From Massilia sp. UBA2604 (GTDB lineage Bacteria > Pseudomonadota > Gammaproteobacteria > Burkholderiales > Burkholderiaceae_D), in the NCBI GenBank assembly GCA_002339265.1, contig DDKG01000169.1, positions 1-33,124 of the forward strand: a DNA stretch of 33,124 nucleotides, written 5' to 3'. The number at the start of each line of letters is the position of its first letter. The first letter of the stretch is position 1. The notes under the pieces are model-generated. The model ran no database searches, had not been told where the DNA came from, and worked only from the letters and a program-made list of their open reading frames with translations. The translations under genes and the position numbers were made by a program. Below are positions 16,842 through 25,520 of this stretch, piece after piece.

Positions 16842-19691
16842 ATGATCGAAACCATCCTCACCCGCGATTTCGGCACGCCGGCGAAAGAGATCGACCTCGC
16901 CACCGAGATGATCACCTTGACCATCGACGGCGTCCAGGTGACCGTCCCGGCCGGCACCTCGCTGATGCGCGCGGCGGCCGAGAACAGCATCAACATCCCC
17001 AAGCTGTGCGCCACCGACAGCCTGGAGCCGTTCGGCTCCTGCCGCCTGTGCCTGGTGGAGATCGAAGGCCGCCGCGGTTATCCGGCGTCCTGCACCACAC
17101 CGGCCGAAGCGGGCATGGTCGTGCGCACCCAGAGCCCCAAGCTGCAGGAAGTGCGCAAGGGCGTAATGGAGCTGTACGTCTCCGACCACCCGCTCGACTG
17201 CCTCACCTGCCCCGCCAACGGCAACTGCGAGCTGCAGGACATGGCCGGTGTCACCGGCCTGCGCGAGGTCCGCTACGGCTACGAGGGCGCCAATCACCTG
17301 AAGCTCAAGAAGGACGAGAGCAATCCCTACTTCACCTTCGATTCGTCGAAATGCATCGTCTGCAACCGCTGCGTGCGCGCCTGCGAGGAGACGCAAGGCA
17401 CCTTCGCGCTGACCATCTCGGGCCGCGGCTTTGATGCGCGCGTGTCGGCCGGCCAGAGCGAAGCGTTCATGGACTCCGAGTGCGTCTCGTGCGGCGCCTG
17501 CGTCGAAGCCTGCCCCACTGCCACCCTGACCGAGAAATCCGTCATCTGGCTCGGCCAGGCCGAGCACAGCATCACCACCACTTGCGCCTATTGCGGCGTC
17601 GGTTGCTCGCTCAAGGCCGAGATGAAGGGCAACCAGGTGGTGCGCATGGTCCCGGCCAAGGACGGCAAGGCCAACGAGGGCCATGCCTGCGTCAAGGGCC
17701 GCTTCGCCTGGGGCTACGCCACCCACAAGGACCGCATCCTCAAGCCCATGATCCGCGCCAAGATCACCGACCCGTGGAAGGAGGTGTCGTGGGACGAGGC
17801 GCTCGATTATGCGGCCTCGGAGTTCAAGCGCATCCAGGCCAAGCACGGCCGGGACTCCATCGGCGGCATCGTCTCGTCGCGTTGCACCAACGAAGAAGGT
17901 TATCTGGTGCAAAAGCTGGTGCGCGCCGCCTTCGGCAACAACAACGTGGATACTTGTGCGCGCGTGTGCCACTCCCCCACCGGCTATGGCCTCAAGACGA
18001 CCCTCGGCGAATCGGCCGGCACCCAGACCTTCAAGTCGGTCGAGAAAGCCGACGTGATCCTGGTGATCGGCGCCAATCCGACCGACGGCCACCCGGTGTT
18101 CGCCTCGCGCATGAAGAAGCGCCTGCGCCAGGGCGCGCGGCTGATCGTCATCGATCCGCGCCGCATCGACCTGGTCAAGTCGCCGCACATCCGCGCCCAG
18201 CACCACCTGCAGCTGCGGCCCGGCACCAACGTCGCGATGATCAGCGCGCTGGCCCACGTCATCGTCACCGAAGACCTGATGGCCAACGATTTCATCGCCG
18301 AGCGTTGCGACCTGCGCGCCTTCGAACAGTGGCGCACCTTCGTCGCCCAGCCCGAGAACTCGCCGGAAGCGACCGAGGCGATCACCGGCGTGCCGGCGCA
18401 GCAGGTGCGCGAAGCCGCGCGCCTGTTCGCCACCGGCGGCAATGGCGCGATCTTCTACGGCCTGGGCGTGACCGAACACGCGCAGGGTTCGACCTCCGTC
18501 ATGGGCATCGCCAACCTGGCCATGGTCACCGGTAACGTCGGCCGTCCGGGTGTGGGCGTCAATCCGCTGCGCGGCCAGAACAATGTTCAGGGCTCCTGCG
18601 ACATCGGCTCCTTCCCCCACGAGCTGCCTGGCTACCGCCACGTCTCGGACACCACCGTGCGCACCCTGTTCGAACAGGCCTGGGGCGTGCCGCTGCAGGC
18701 CGAACCGGGCCTGCGCATCCCGAACATGTTCGAAGCGGCCCTCGACGGCAGTTTCATGGGCCTGTATTGCCAGGGCGAGGACATCGTCCAGTCCGACCCG
18801 AATACCCAGCACGTCACCTCGGCGCTGGAAGCGATGGAGTGCATCGTGGTGCAGGACATCTTCCTGAACGAGACGGCCAAGTATGCCCACGTGCTGCTGC
18901 CGGGTTCCTCGTTCCTGGAAAAGGACGGCACCTTCACCAATGCCGAGCGCCGCATCTCGCGCGTGCGCAAGGTGATGCCGCCACGGGCCGGCTACGCCGA
19001 CTGGGAAGTCACGGTCGCGCTGTCGAACCGCCTGGGCTATCCGATGAACTACCGCCACCCGTCCGAGATCATGGACGAGATCGCGCGCCTGACGCCGACC
19101 TTCAGCGGCGTCAGCTACCGCCGCCTCGATGAACTGGGCAGCATCCAGTGGCCATGCAACGACGAGGCGCCGGAAGGCACGCCGACCATGCACGTCGACA
19201 GCTTCGTGCGCGGCAAGGGCCGCTTCATCATCACCCAGTACGTCGCCACCGACGAGAAGGTGACGCGCAAGTATCCGCTGATCCTGACCACCGGCCGCAT
19301 CCTGTCGCAGTACAACGTCGGGGCGCAGACGCGCCGCACCGAGAACGTGCGCTGGCACGCCGAAGACCGCCTCGAGATCCACCCGCACGATGCGCAGGAG
19401 CGCGGCATCGAGGATGGCCAGTGGGTCGGCGTGCAGAGCCGCGCCGGCGAGACCGTGCTGCGGGCGATGATCACCGAGCGCATGCAGCCGGGCGTGGTCT
19501 ACACCACCTTCCACTTCCCCGAGTCGGGCGCCAACGTCATCACGACCGAGAATTCCGACTGGGCGACCAACTGCCCCGAATACAAGGTCACGGCGGTGCA
19601 GGTGATGCACGTCCAGCAGCAGTCGGACTGGCAGCTCGAGTATGCCCGCTTCAACCAGATGCAACTGGGCCTGGCGGAGCCGGTCGCATGA
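16842..19691 (+). CDS. fdsA: NAD-dependent formate dehydrogenase, alpha catalytic subunit (Mo-bis-MGD)
   Basis: Oxidises formate to CO2 at a molybdenum bis-MGD centre. The 949-aa protein starts with a NuoG-like part: a [2Fe-2S] ferredoxin domain (C-A-T-D-S-L-E-P-F-G-S-C-R-L-C), a His-Cys cluster motif (DHPLDCLTCPANGNCELQ) and two [4Fe-4S] motifs (CIVCNRCVRACEE, CVSCGACVEACP). It continues as an FdhF-type molybdopterin oxidoreductase with its own cluster (C-A-Y-C-G-V-G-C). The Mo-ligand Cys at residue 376 (R-V-C-H-S-P-T) is followed by the C-terminal MGD domain. ATG 16842 is preceded by GGAG at seven bases; GTG 16824, directly after the fdsB stop, is less likely. Confidence 0.97.
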   Translation: MIETILTRDFGTPAKEIDLATEMITLTIDGVQVTVPAGTSLMRAAAENSINIPKLCATDSLEPFGSCRLCLVEIEGRRGYPASCTTPAEAGMVVRTQSPKLQEVRKGVMELYVSDHPLDCLTCPANGNCELQDMAGVTGLREVRYGYEGANHLKLKKDESNPYFTFDSSKCIVCNRCVRACEETQGTFALTISGRGFDARVSAGQSEAFMDSECVSCGACVEACPTATLTEKSVIWLGQAEHSITTTCAYCGVGCSLKAEMKGNQVVRMVPAKDGKANEGHACVKGRFAWGYATHKDRILKPMIRAKITDPWKEVSWDEALDYAASEFKRIQAKHGRDSIGGIVSSRCTNEEGYLVQKLVRAAFGNNNVDTCARVCHSPTGYGLKTTLGESAGTQTFKSVEKADVILVIGANPTDGHPVFASRMKKRLRQGARLIVIDPRRIDLVKSPHIRAQHHLQLRPGTNVAMISALAHVIVTEDLMANDFIAERCDLRAFEQWRTFVAQPENSPEATEAITGVPAQQVREAARLFATGGNGAIFYGLGVTEHAQGSTSVMGIANLAMVTGNVGRPGVGVNPLRGQNNVQGSCDIGSFPHELPGYRHVSDTTVRTLFEQAWGVPLQAEPGLRIPNMFEAALDGSFMGLYCQGEDIVQSDPNTQHVTSALEAMECIVVQDIFLNETAKYAHVLLPGSSFLEKDGTFTNAERRISRVRKVMPPRAGYADWEVTVALSNRLGYPMNYRHPSEIMDEIARLTPTFSGVSYRRLDELGSIQWPCNDEAPEGTPTMHVDSFVRGKGRFIITQYVATDEKVTRKYPLILTTGRILSQYNVGAQTRRTENVRWHAEDRLEIHPHDAQERGIEDGQWVGVQSRAGETVLRAMITERMQPGVVYTTFHFPESGANVITTENSDWATNCPEYKVTAVQVMHVQQQSDWQLEYARFNQMQLGLAEPVA

Positions 19692-20545
19692 TGGACGCCC
19701 TCGACATGGATGCGCACGCCAAGGTGCAAGCGCCCGTCCAGCACTTTCCGAGCGCCTGCATGACGGTGGCGCGCATGCGTGGCGGCGCGTTGCGCAGCGC
19801 CCAGGACGAGCTGGCCGAGGAAGTGCCGGTGGCGCTCGAGTACAACGGCGTCTCGCACGCGGTCATGCTGGCGACGCCCGCCGACCTGGAGGAGTTCGCG
19901 CTCGGCTTTTCGCTGAGCGAAGGCATCATCGCCTCGCCCGCAGAGTTCTATGGCGTCGAGATCGAACACGCCGCGGCCGGCATCACCGCCCACATCGACC
20001 TCGCCGCCGGCGCCTTCATGCGCCTCAAGGAGCGGCGGCGCAGCCTGGCGGGCCGCACCGGCTGCGGCCTGTGCGGGGTCGACAGCCTGGCCCAGGTGGT
20101 GCGTCCCCTGCCCTGGCTGGCGCCGACGCGGGCGCTGTCCGCCGGGGCGATCCGACGCGCCCTGCTTGATGCCAGGGCCCAGCAGCCGCTCAACCGCATC
20201 ACCGGCGCCACCCATGCGGCGATATGGTGCGGCCGCGACGGCATGCCGCGCGCGGCGTTCGAGGACGTCGGCCGCCACAATGCGCTCGACAAGCTGATCG
20301 GCGGGCTGCACCTCGGAGGCGCCGATCTGGCCGACGGCTTTTGCCTGCTCACCAGCCGCGCCAGCGTCGAGATGGTGCAGAAAGCCGCCACCGTCGGCAT
20401 TGGCGCCCTGGTGGCCATCTCCGCCCCCACCGCCCTCGCCGTGCGCACCGCGCTCGGTTGCGGCCTGACCCTGGTCGCCTTTGCCCGCGGCGACGACTTC
20501 GTCGCCTACGCACACGGCGCCAACATCGCTATGGAGACCCCATGA
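19688..20545 (+). CDS. fdsC: Formate dehydrogenase accessory sulfurtransferase (FdhD family)
   Basis: Needed to mature the molybdenum cofactor of FdsA. The 285-aa protein has the FdhD sulfurtransferase motif R-T-G-C-G-L-C-G (C-x2-C, residues about 120-127) and the conserved LATPADLEEFALGFSLSEGII, FEDVGRHNALDKLIG and LTSRASVEMVQKAA blocks. The start at 19688 overlaps the fdsA stop as ATGA, and the next ATG (19691) is an alternative; its own stop overlaps fdsD. The equivalent E. coli protein is called FdhD. Confidence 0.96.
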   Translation: MMDALDMDAHAKVQAPVQHFPSACMTVARMRGGALRSAQDELAEEVPVALEYNGVSHAVMLATPADLEEFALGFSLSEGIIASPAEFYGVEIEHAAAGITAHIDLAAGAFMRLKERRRSLAGRTGCGLCGVDSLAQVVRPLPWLAPTRALSAGAIRRALLDARAQQPLNRITGATHAAIWCGRDGMPRAAFEDVGRHNALDKLIGGLHLGGADLADGFCLLTSRASVEMVQKAATVGIGALVAISAPTALAVRTALGCGLTLVAFARGDDFVAYAHGANIAMETP

Positions 20546-20796
20546 ATATCGAGAACCTGGTCACCATGGCCAACCAGATCGGCACCTTCTTCGAGTCCTA
20601 CCCGAACCCGCGGGAAGGCCGCACCGAGATCGCCAACCACCTGCAGCGCTTCTGGGCGCCGCGCATGCGCAGCCAGCTGTTTTCGCATCTTGACGAACAC
20701 CAGGGCGAGGGACTCAGGCCGATCGTGATCGAGGCCTTGCTGGAGCATCGGCGCGATCATATGCCGCCACCGCCGCCGGGTGGCGACGCGGGCTGA
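20542..20796 (+). CDS. fdsD: Formate dehydrogenase delta subunit
   Basis: An 84-aa protein, last gene of the operon, starting in an ATGA overlap with fdsC. It contains the family block MANQIGTFFESYPNPREG, then HLQRFWAPRMR, the pattern of FdsD proteins. FdsD has no redox centre; in Cupriavidus- and Rhodobacter-type complexes it helps assemble or stabilise the enzyme. The C terminus is a Pro/Gly-rich tail. Confidence 0.93.
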   Translation: MNIENLVTMANQIGTFFESYPNPREGRTEIANHLQRFWAPRMRSQLFSHLDEHQGEGLRPIVIEALLEHRRDHMPPPPPGGDAG

Positions 20797-20821
20797 TTTC
20801 CACGCCAGTCCGTTAGCCCCA

Positions 20822-20881
20822 GCACGTCAGTCCCGCAGCTTCCGCACGTCAGTCCCGCAGCTCCCGCACGTCATTCCCGCG
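20822..20881. repeat. 22-bp tandem repeat abutting REP-like copy B
   Basis: Two near-identical 22-bp copies (20822-20843 and 20844-20865, core GCACGTCAGTCCCGCAGCT) are followed by a third partial copy at 20866-20881 that is itself the start of the left hairpin arm. The layout suggests local slippage amplification of the arm end. Confidence 0.75.
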
Positions 20882-20972
20882 TAGGCGGGAATCCAAGTTT
20901 TACGCATTGCCACTACGATTTAACGGAGTGGCGGCATAACTGACTTGGATTCCCGCCTGCGCGGGAATGACG
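20869..20972. repeat. REP-like nested hairpin, copy B
   Basis: Inverted 30-bp arms (20869-20898 and 20943-20972) differ at one position, with a 44-nt loop between them. The inner hairpin of each arm is ATTCCCGC-gyag-GCGGGAAT. It lies between the convergent fdsD and PAS genes, where it could act as a bidirectional 3'-end structure. Confidence 0.85.
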
Positions 20973-21017
20973 TATTGAGGCCGCGGGCCAATGCGCCGTG
21001 CGCTTCCAGGCGCCCGA

Positions 21018-21446
21018 TCACGCCTGCGCCGTCTCGAGCTGCGCCAGCCGCGCGCGCAGCTTGCGCTCCTCGCTCCAGCGCTCGGTCTCGTCCCGCACCA
21101 GGGCGACAATCGAAGACCCCTCCCCGTCAGCCCCATGCAATAGCGCCACCGTGAACGCAATCGACAAGGGCTTGTCTTCCTTATGCACCGCCGGCACGCG
21201 CAGCACGTCGGCGCCGTAGCGCGTCTCTCCGGTGGCCATGGTCTTGTGATAGCCGTCCCAGTGCCGCTGGCGCTGCCGTTGCGGGATGATCAGGTCCAGC
21301 GACTGTCCGAGCGCCTCGCTTTCGGTAAAGCCGAAGATGCGCGTGGCGGCCGCATTCCAGAACGTGATGTCGCCCTTCGCGTCGCAGACGATGACGCCGT
21401 CGCCCAGCGCCTGCAGCAGTTGTTGAAAATCGATATTGGCTTGCAT
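21018..21446 (-). CDS. Stand-alone PAS-domain protein
   Basis: A 142-aa protein that is essentially one PAS domain with a C-terminal helix: LLQALGDGVIVCDAKGDITFWNAAATRIFG, then ALGQSLDLIIP, the Y-H-K-T-M-A-T-G-E motif and the final VALVRDETERWSEERKLRARLAQLE coiled segment. No output domain is present, so it presumably signals by binding a partner. ATG 21446 is preceded by a GGGGGTGGG purine-rich site; an upstream start at 21497 is poorer. It is on the same strand 83 bp after frc, so it may be the last gene of an oxc-frc-PAS unit. The ligand is unknown. Confidence 0.85.
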   Translation of the reverse strand: MQANIDFQQLLQALGDGVIVCDAKGDITFWNAAATRIFGFTESEALGQSLDLIIPQRQRQRHWDGYHKTMATGETRYGADVLRVPAVHKEDKPLSIAFTVALLHGADGEGSSIVALVRDETERWSEERKLRARLAQLETAQA

Positions 21447-21529
21447 TGTCCCACCCCCGTAAAAGATAAGTGCGCGCCGCAAACCGCCGACGCGCACCGG
21501 ACTTTCGTTTTATCGAGCCAATCCCGCGA

Positions 21530-22780
21530 TCACACCACCTGCTTCTCGTGCAGCGCCGCGATGTCCTTCGAGCTGTAGCCCAGGCTCTCCAGCACTTCGT
21601 CGGTGTGCTCGCCCAGCAGCGGCGAACCCTTGATGTCGACCTTCATGTCCGAGAACTTGATCGGGCTGCCCACGGTCAGGTAGGTGCCCCGTTCCTTGTG
21701 CTGGACCTCGGCGATCGTGCCGCTGGCGCGCAGCGACGGGTCGGCGGCGATTTCCTTCATCGACAGCACCGGCGAGCAGGGAATGTCGAACTTGCGCAGG
21801 ATGTCGACCGCCTCGAACTTGGTCTTGTCCTTCAGCCAGGCCTCGATCGTGCCGAAGATGTCGAAGATCTTGTCCTGGCGCGCGCCGGCCGTCATGTAGG
21901 CGGGGTCGTCGATCCACTCTTCCTTGCCGATCGCCTTGCAGATCGGCGCCCAGGCATGGCCCTGGATGGTGAAGTAGATGTAGGCGTTGGGGTCAGTTTC
22001 CCAGCCTTTGCACTTGAGCACCCAGCCTGGCTGGCCGCCGCCGCCGGCATTGCCTCCGCGTGGGACGACGTCGGAGAATTTACCGTGCGGGTATTGCGGA
22101 TACTCTTCCAGGTAGCCGACCCGGTCCAGGCGCTGCTGGTCGCGCAGCTTGACGCGGCACAGATTGAGCACGCTGTCCTGCATCGACACCGCCACCTTCT
22201 GGCCCTTGCCCGTGACGTCGCGCGCACGCAGGGCGGTCAGGATGCCGATCGCCAGGTGCATGCCGGTATTGCTGTCGCCCAGGGCGGCCGCGCTGACGGT
22301 CGGTGGGCCGTCGTCGAAGCCGGTGGTCGAGGCCGCGCCGCCGGCGCACTGCGCCACGTTCTCGTAGACCTTCAGGTCTTCGTAGTGGTGGCCGTCGCTG
22401 AAGCCCTTCACCGAGGCCACGATCATGCCCGGGTTCAGTTCCTTGATGTGCTCCCAGGTAAAGCCCATGCGGTCGAGTGCGCCCGGACCGAAGTTCTCGA
22501 CCAGCACGTCCGATTCCTTGATCAGCTTGGTCAGGATTTCCTTCCCTTCCGGCTTCTTGGTATCGAGCGTCAGCGAACGCTTGTTACTGTTGAGCATGGT
22601 GAAATACAGGGCGTCGACGCCGGGGATGTCGCGCAACTGCGAACGCGTGACGTCGCCGGCGCCGGGGCGCTCGACCTTGATCACGTCGGCGCCGAACCAG
22701 GCCAGCAGCTGGGTGCAGGCGGGGCCGGCCTGGACGTGGGTGAAGTCGATGATCTTGATGCCTTCGAGTGGTTTGCTCAT
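21530..22780 (-). CDS. frc: Formyl-CoA:oxalate CoA-transferase
   Basis: Transfers CoA from formyl-CoA to oxalate, giving oxalyl-CoA and formate: the activating step of oxalate breakdown. The 416-aa class III CoA-transferase carries the catalytic Asp at residue 169 (A-L-G-D-S-N-T-G), the same number as in Oxalobacter formigenes FRC. It also has the glycine loop [10 protein letters not shown] that guards the active site, which separates true Frc from other CaiB-type enzymes. ATG 22780 has AGGAG nine bases upstream. It follows oxc on the same strand (89-bp gap with no other feature seen). Confidence 0.96.
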   Translation of the reverse strand: MSKPLEGIKIIDFTHVQAGPACTQLLAWFGADVIKVERPGAGDVTRSQLRDIPGVDALYFTMLNSNKRSLTLDTKKPEGKEILTKLIKESDVLVENFGPGALDRMGFTWEHIKELNPGMIVASVKGFSDGHHYEDLKVYENVAQCAGGAASTTGFDDGPPTVSAAALGDSNTGMHLAIGILTALRARDVTGKGQKVAVSMQDSVLNLCRVKLRDQQRLDRVGYLEEYPQYPHGKFSDVVPRGGNAGGGGQPGWVLKCKGWETDPNAYIYFTIQGHAWAPICKAIGKEEWIDDPAYMTAGARQDKIFDIFGTIEAWLKDKTKFEAVDILRKFDIPCSPVLSMKEIAADPSLRASGTIAEVQHKERGTYLTVGSPIKFSDMKVDIKGSPLLGEHTDEVLESLGYSSKDIAALHEKQVV

Positions 22781-22869
22781 GATGTCAGTCTCCTTTGTTC
22801 AGTCGATATTGCGGGCTCCACCGGCGGCCTCGTGGGCGCCGGCGGTCGTGCGTGTCGCTGTACTGCCTG

Positions 22870-24576
22870 TCATTTTTTGGCGTTACTCTGCGGATTCAGA
22901 TTCGTCAGGCGGCCGCTCTCGGTGCCGGCGGTCTCGTCGATCACGGCATTGATCAGGGCCGGCTTGCCGGCGGCGATCGCCTCGGCCAGGGCGCGGGTCA
23001 TCTCTTCCGGCGTGGTGACGTGATAGCCGATGCCGCCGAAGGCCTCGATCATCTTGTCGTAGCGGGCGTTCTTGACGAACACCGTCGGGGCGACGTCCTT
23101 GCCGCCGGTCGGGTTGACGTCGGTGCCGCGGTACACGCCGTTGTTGTTGAAGATGATGGTCGTCACCGGCAGCTCGTAGCGGCAGATCGTCTCGAGTTCC
23201 ATGCCGCTGAATCCGAAGGCGCTGTCGCCTTCGATCGCGACCACCGGCTTGCCGCTGACGACGGCGGCGCCGATCGCATAACCCATGCCGATGCCCATGA
23301 TCCCCCAGGTGCCGGAGTCGAAACGCTTGCGCGGCTGGTACTGGTCGACGATGCTGCGCGCATAGTCCAGGGTGTTGGCGCCCTCGTTCACCAGGTTGAT
23401 GTCCGGATGCTCCTTGAGCACGTCGCGGATGGCCCGCAGGGCGGTGTGGAAGTTCATCGGCGCCGCTTCGCGGTTGAGCAGGGCCGCCATCTTGGCCGTG
23501 TTCTGCTCCTTGCGCTCGGCGATCGGGCCGAGCCACTCGGCGTCCGGCTTGGCGATGCCGGCGCCGTCGAGGCCACCCAGCAGGGCCGCCACACAGGAGC
23601 CGATATCGCCGATCAGCGGCGCGGCGATCGCCACGTTGCTGTCGATTTCGGTCGGCGAGATATCGATCTGGATGAACTGCTTCGGCTTGCCCCAGGTCTT
23701 GCCCTTGCCGTGCGCCAGCAGCCAGTTGAGGCGCGCGCCGATCAGCACGACCACGTCGGCCTCGGCCAGCACGTAGGAGCGGGCCGCCGAGGCCGACTGG
23801 GCATGGGTATCCGGCAGCAGGCCCTTGGCCATCGACATCGGCAGGTAGGGAATGCCGGTGCGTTCGACCAGCGCGCGGATGTCGTCGTCGGCCTGGGCAT
23901 AGGCGGCGCCCTTGCCGAGCAGGATCAGGGGCCGCTTGGCGGTCTTGAGCAGCTCCAGCGCGCGCTGCACCGAATCCGGGGCCGGAATCTGGCGCGGCAC
24001 CGGGTCGACCACCTTGACCAGGGAACGCTTGGCGTGGCCCGCCTCGATCGTCTGCGCCAGCAACTGGGCCGGCAGGTCGAGGTAGACGCCGCCCGGGCGG
24101 CCCGACACGGCGGCACGGATCGCGCGGGCGACACCGATGCCGATGTCCTCGGCCTTGTTGATGCGGTAGGATGCCTTGGCGTAGGGCTTGGCCGCGTTCA
24201 GCTGGTCCATTTCTTCGTAGTCGCCCTGTTGCAGGTCGACGATTTCGCGTTCGCTCGAGCCCGAGATCAGGATCATCGGGAAGCAGTTGGTGGTGGCGTT
24301 GGCCAGCGCCGTCAAGCCGTTGAGGAAGCCCGGCGCCGAGACCGTCAGGCAGATGCCCGGCTTTTGCGTCATGTAACCGGCGATCGCCGCGGCATTGCCG
24401 GCGTTCTGTTCATGGCGAAAGCCGATGAAGCGCATTCCTTCGGCCTGCGCCAGGCGCGCCAGGTCGGTAATCGGAATGCCGACCAGGCCGAAGATCGTAT
24501 CGATGTCGTTGTGTTTCAGGGCATCGATTACCAGGTGGAAGCCGTCGGTCACGTCTACCGATACGTGGTTAGTCAT
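22870..24576 (-). CDS. oxc: Oxalyl-CoA decarboxylase (thiamine diphosphate enzyme)
   Basis: Decarboxylates oxalyl-CoA to formyl-CoA and CO2; formyl-CoA then primes Frc again. The 568-aa protein is exactly the length of the Oxalobacter formigenes enzyme. Glu56, which activates ThDP, is in R-H-E-Q-N-A-G; Tyr120 is conserved. The ThDP/Mg motif runs from G-D-S (450-452) to N-N-N-G (477-480), and the C-terminal E-S-G-R segment around 553-556 fits the substrate lid. ATG 24576 is preceded by TGGAGA. A predicted promoter with an Fnr-type box lies upstream, shared with the divergent Crp/Fnr gene. Confidence 0.97.
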   Translation of the reverse strand: MTNHVSVDVTDGFHLVIDALKHNDIDTIFGLVGIPITDLARLAQAEGMRFIGFRHEQNAGNAAAIAGYMTQKPGICLTVSAPGFLNGLTALANATTNCFPMILISGSSEREIVDLQQGDYEEMDQLNAAKPYAKASYRINKAEDIGIGVARAIRAAVSGRPGGVYLDLPAQLLAQTIEAGHAKRSLVKVVDPVPRQIPAPDSVQRALELLKTAKRPLILLGKGAAYAQADDDIRALVERTGIPYLPMSMAKGLLPDTHAQSASAARSYVLAEADVVVLIGARLNWLLAHGKGKTWGKPKQFIQIDISPTEIDSNVAIAAPLIGDIGSCVAALLGGLDGAGIAKPDAEWLGPIAERKEQNTAKMAALLNREAAPMNFHTALRAIRDVLKEHPDINLVNEGANTLDYARSIVDQYQPRKRFDSGTWGIMGIGMGYAIGAAVVSGKPVVAIEGDSAFGFSGMELETICRYELPVTTIIFNNNGVYRGTDVNPTGGKDVAPTVFVKNARYDKMIEAFGGIGYHVTTPEEMTRALAEAIAAGKPALINAVIDETAGTESGRLTNLNPQSNAKK

Positions 24577-24633
24577 TGCTGTCTCCAGTTATTGTCGATC
24601 CGGGCAGAACGCGGTGTGTATCGCCCGCAAACC

Positions 24634-24677
24634 ATCATAGCCAGCGCGCCTGATTTGTCTCATTGACCATGGTCAAT
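24634..24677 (-). promoter_or_regulatory. oxc promoter with Fnr-type box near -41.5
   Basis: ATTGACCATGGTCAAT (24662-24677) is a perfect 16-bp palindrome of the form TTGAC-N4-GTCAA. On the minus strand a TATGAT -10 element lies at 24639-24634. With a start about seven bases after it (near 24627), the box centre falls at about -42, the class II activator position for Crp/Fnr proteins. In the other direction TTGACC (24664-24669), 16 bp and CATGAT (24686-24691) could serve the regulator gene, with the box over its -35, which fits autorepression. Confidence 0.7.
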
Positions 24678-24718
24678 TTTGGCCGCATGATGCGAGAATC
24701 CTGCTAAACGGCCGCGTT

Positions 24719-25327
24719 ATGACGACTATTGCAAATCACTCCGAACGAAACATCATTCGTCTTCAGCTGAAGCAGAATGTGGTACTCAAGGAACTACGCG
24801 ATAGCGAGATGGCGGCGCTCGAGCCGTATCTGACGATCGAAAATCATCAAAAGGGCGACTTGCTGATGAACCAGGGCGTGCACGAGATGTCCCAGTACTT
24901 CATCCTGGACGGCATTCTCAAGCGCCAGGTCTCCAACCAGGAGGCCAAGGAAATGATCCTGCGCTTTTCGGCGGAGCGGGACATCGAAACCAGCTATGCC
25001 GCCTGGTGCCTCAAGATGCCGACGCCATTCAGCATCGCCTGCGTCACCAAGGTACGGGTGGCGCGCATGCCGCTGCCGCAATGGGTCGATTACATGCGCA
25101 GTCACAGCACCGTGAAACAGGCGTTCGAGTACGAGGTCATGAACGTGATGAGCGCCATCATGGCGCACACGATCACGCTGCACCTGCTCGATGCGCCGGG
25201 ACGGGTCCACCGCTTCATGCGCAAGCATCCGGACCTGTTCGAACGGCTGCCGAAGAAGGAATTGGCGGCGTATCTGAACCTGTCGCCGGAGACGTTGAGC
25301 CGGTTGAAGAATCGCGGAAAGATCTGA
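24719..25327 (+). CDS. Crp/Fnr family transcriptional regulator
   Basis: A 202-aa regulator with an N-terminal cyclic-nucleotide-binding-like barrel (residues about 20-130, KGDLLMNQGVHEMSQYFILDG) and a long dimer helix. The C-terminal helix-turn-helix ends in E191-T-L-S194-R195, the E-x-x-S-R recognition pattern of FNR, which reads TTGAY half-sites. It lacks the N-terminal cysteine cluster of FNR (only two Cys, both in the barrel), so it should not sense oxygen through an Fe-S cluster. ATG 24719 was chosen as the first in-frame Met. It is divergent from oxc and probably controls it; the effector is unknown. Confidence 0.9.
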   Translation: MTTIANHSERNIIRLQLKQNVVLKELRDSEMAALEPYLTIENHQKGDLLMNQGVHEMSQYFILDGILKRQVSNQEAKEMILRFSAERDIETSYAAWCLKMPTPFSIACVTKVRVARMPLPQWVDYMRSHSTVKQAFEYEVMNVMSAIMAHTITLHLLDAPGRVHRFMRKHPDLFERLPKKELAAYLNLSPETLSRLKNRGKI

Positions 25328-25382
25328 GGGTCCCAACGGAGTTGTTATCTTCGTTGGCGCAAAATCTTCGTTAGCTTAAGAA

Positions 25383-25472
25383 CCGTCGCCCCCGCGAAGG
25401 CGGGGGCCCAAGTTTGCAAGCGTCTCGGTAGCGCAAGCAGCACTTGGGCCCCCGCCTTCGCGGGGGCGACGG
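25383..25472. repeat. REP-like nested hairpin, copy C
   Basis: Perfect 31-bp inverted arms (25383-25413 and 25442-25472) around a 28-nt loop. The inner hairpin is GCCCCCGC-gaag-GCGGGGGC, a GC-richer variant of copies A and B with paired substitutions. It lies between the convergent Crp/Fnr and PanE-family genes. Confidence 0.85.
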
Positions 25473-25520
25473 GCTGAGTGCAACGCTTAGGCGAAGCGGG
25501 TCTGGTCTTTCGACAACCGC

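Noticed and set aside
16194..19664. A 1156-codon open frame on the minus strand
   Set aside because: It is the antisense of fdsB and fdsA, whose sense-strand products carry complete cofactor motifs.
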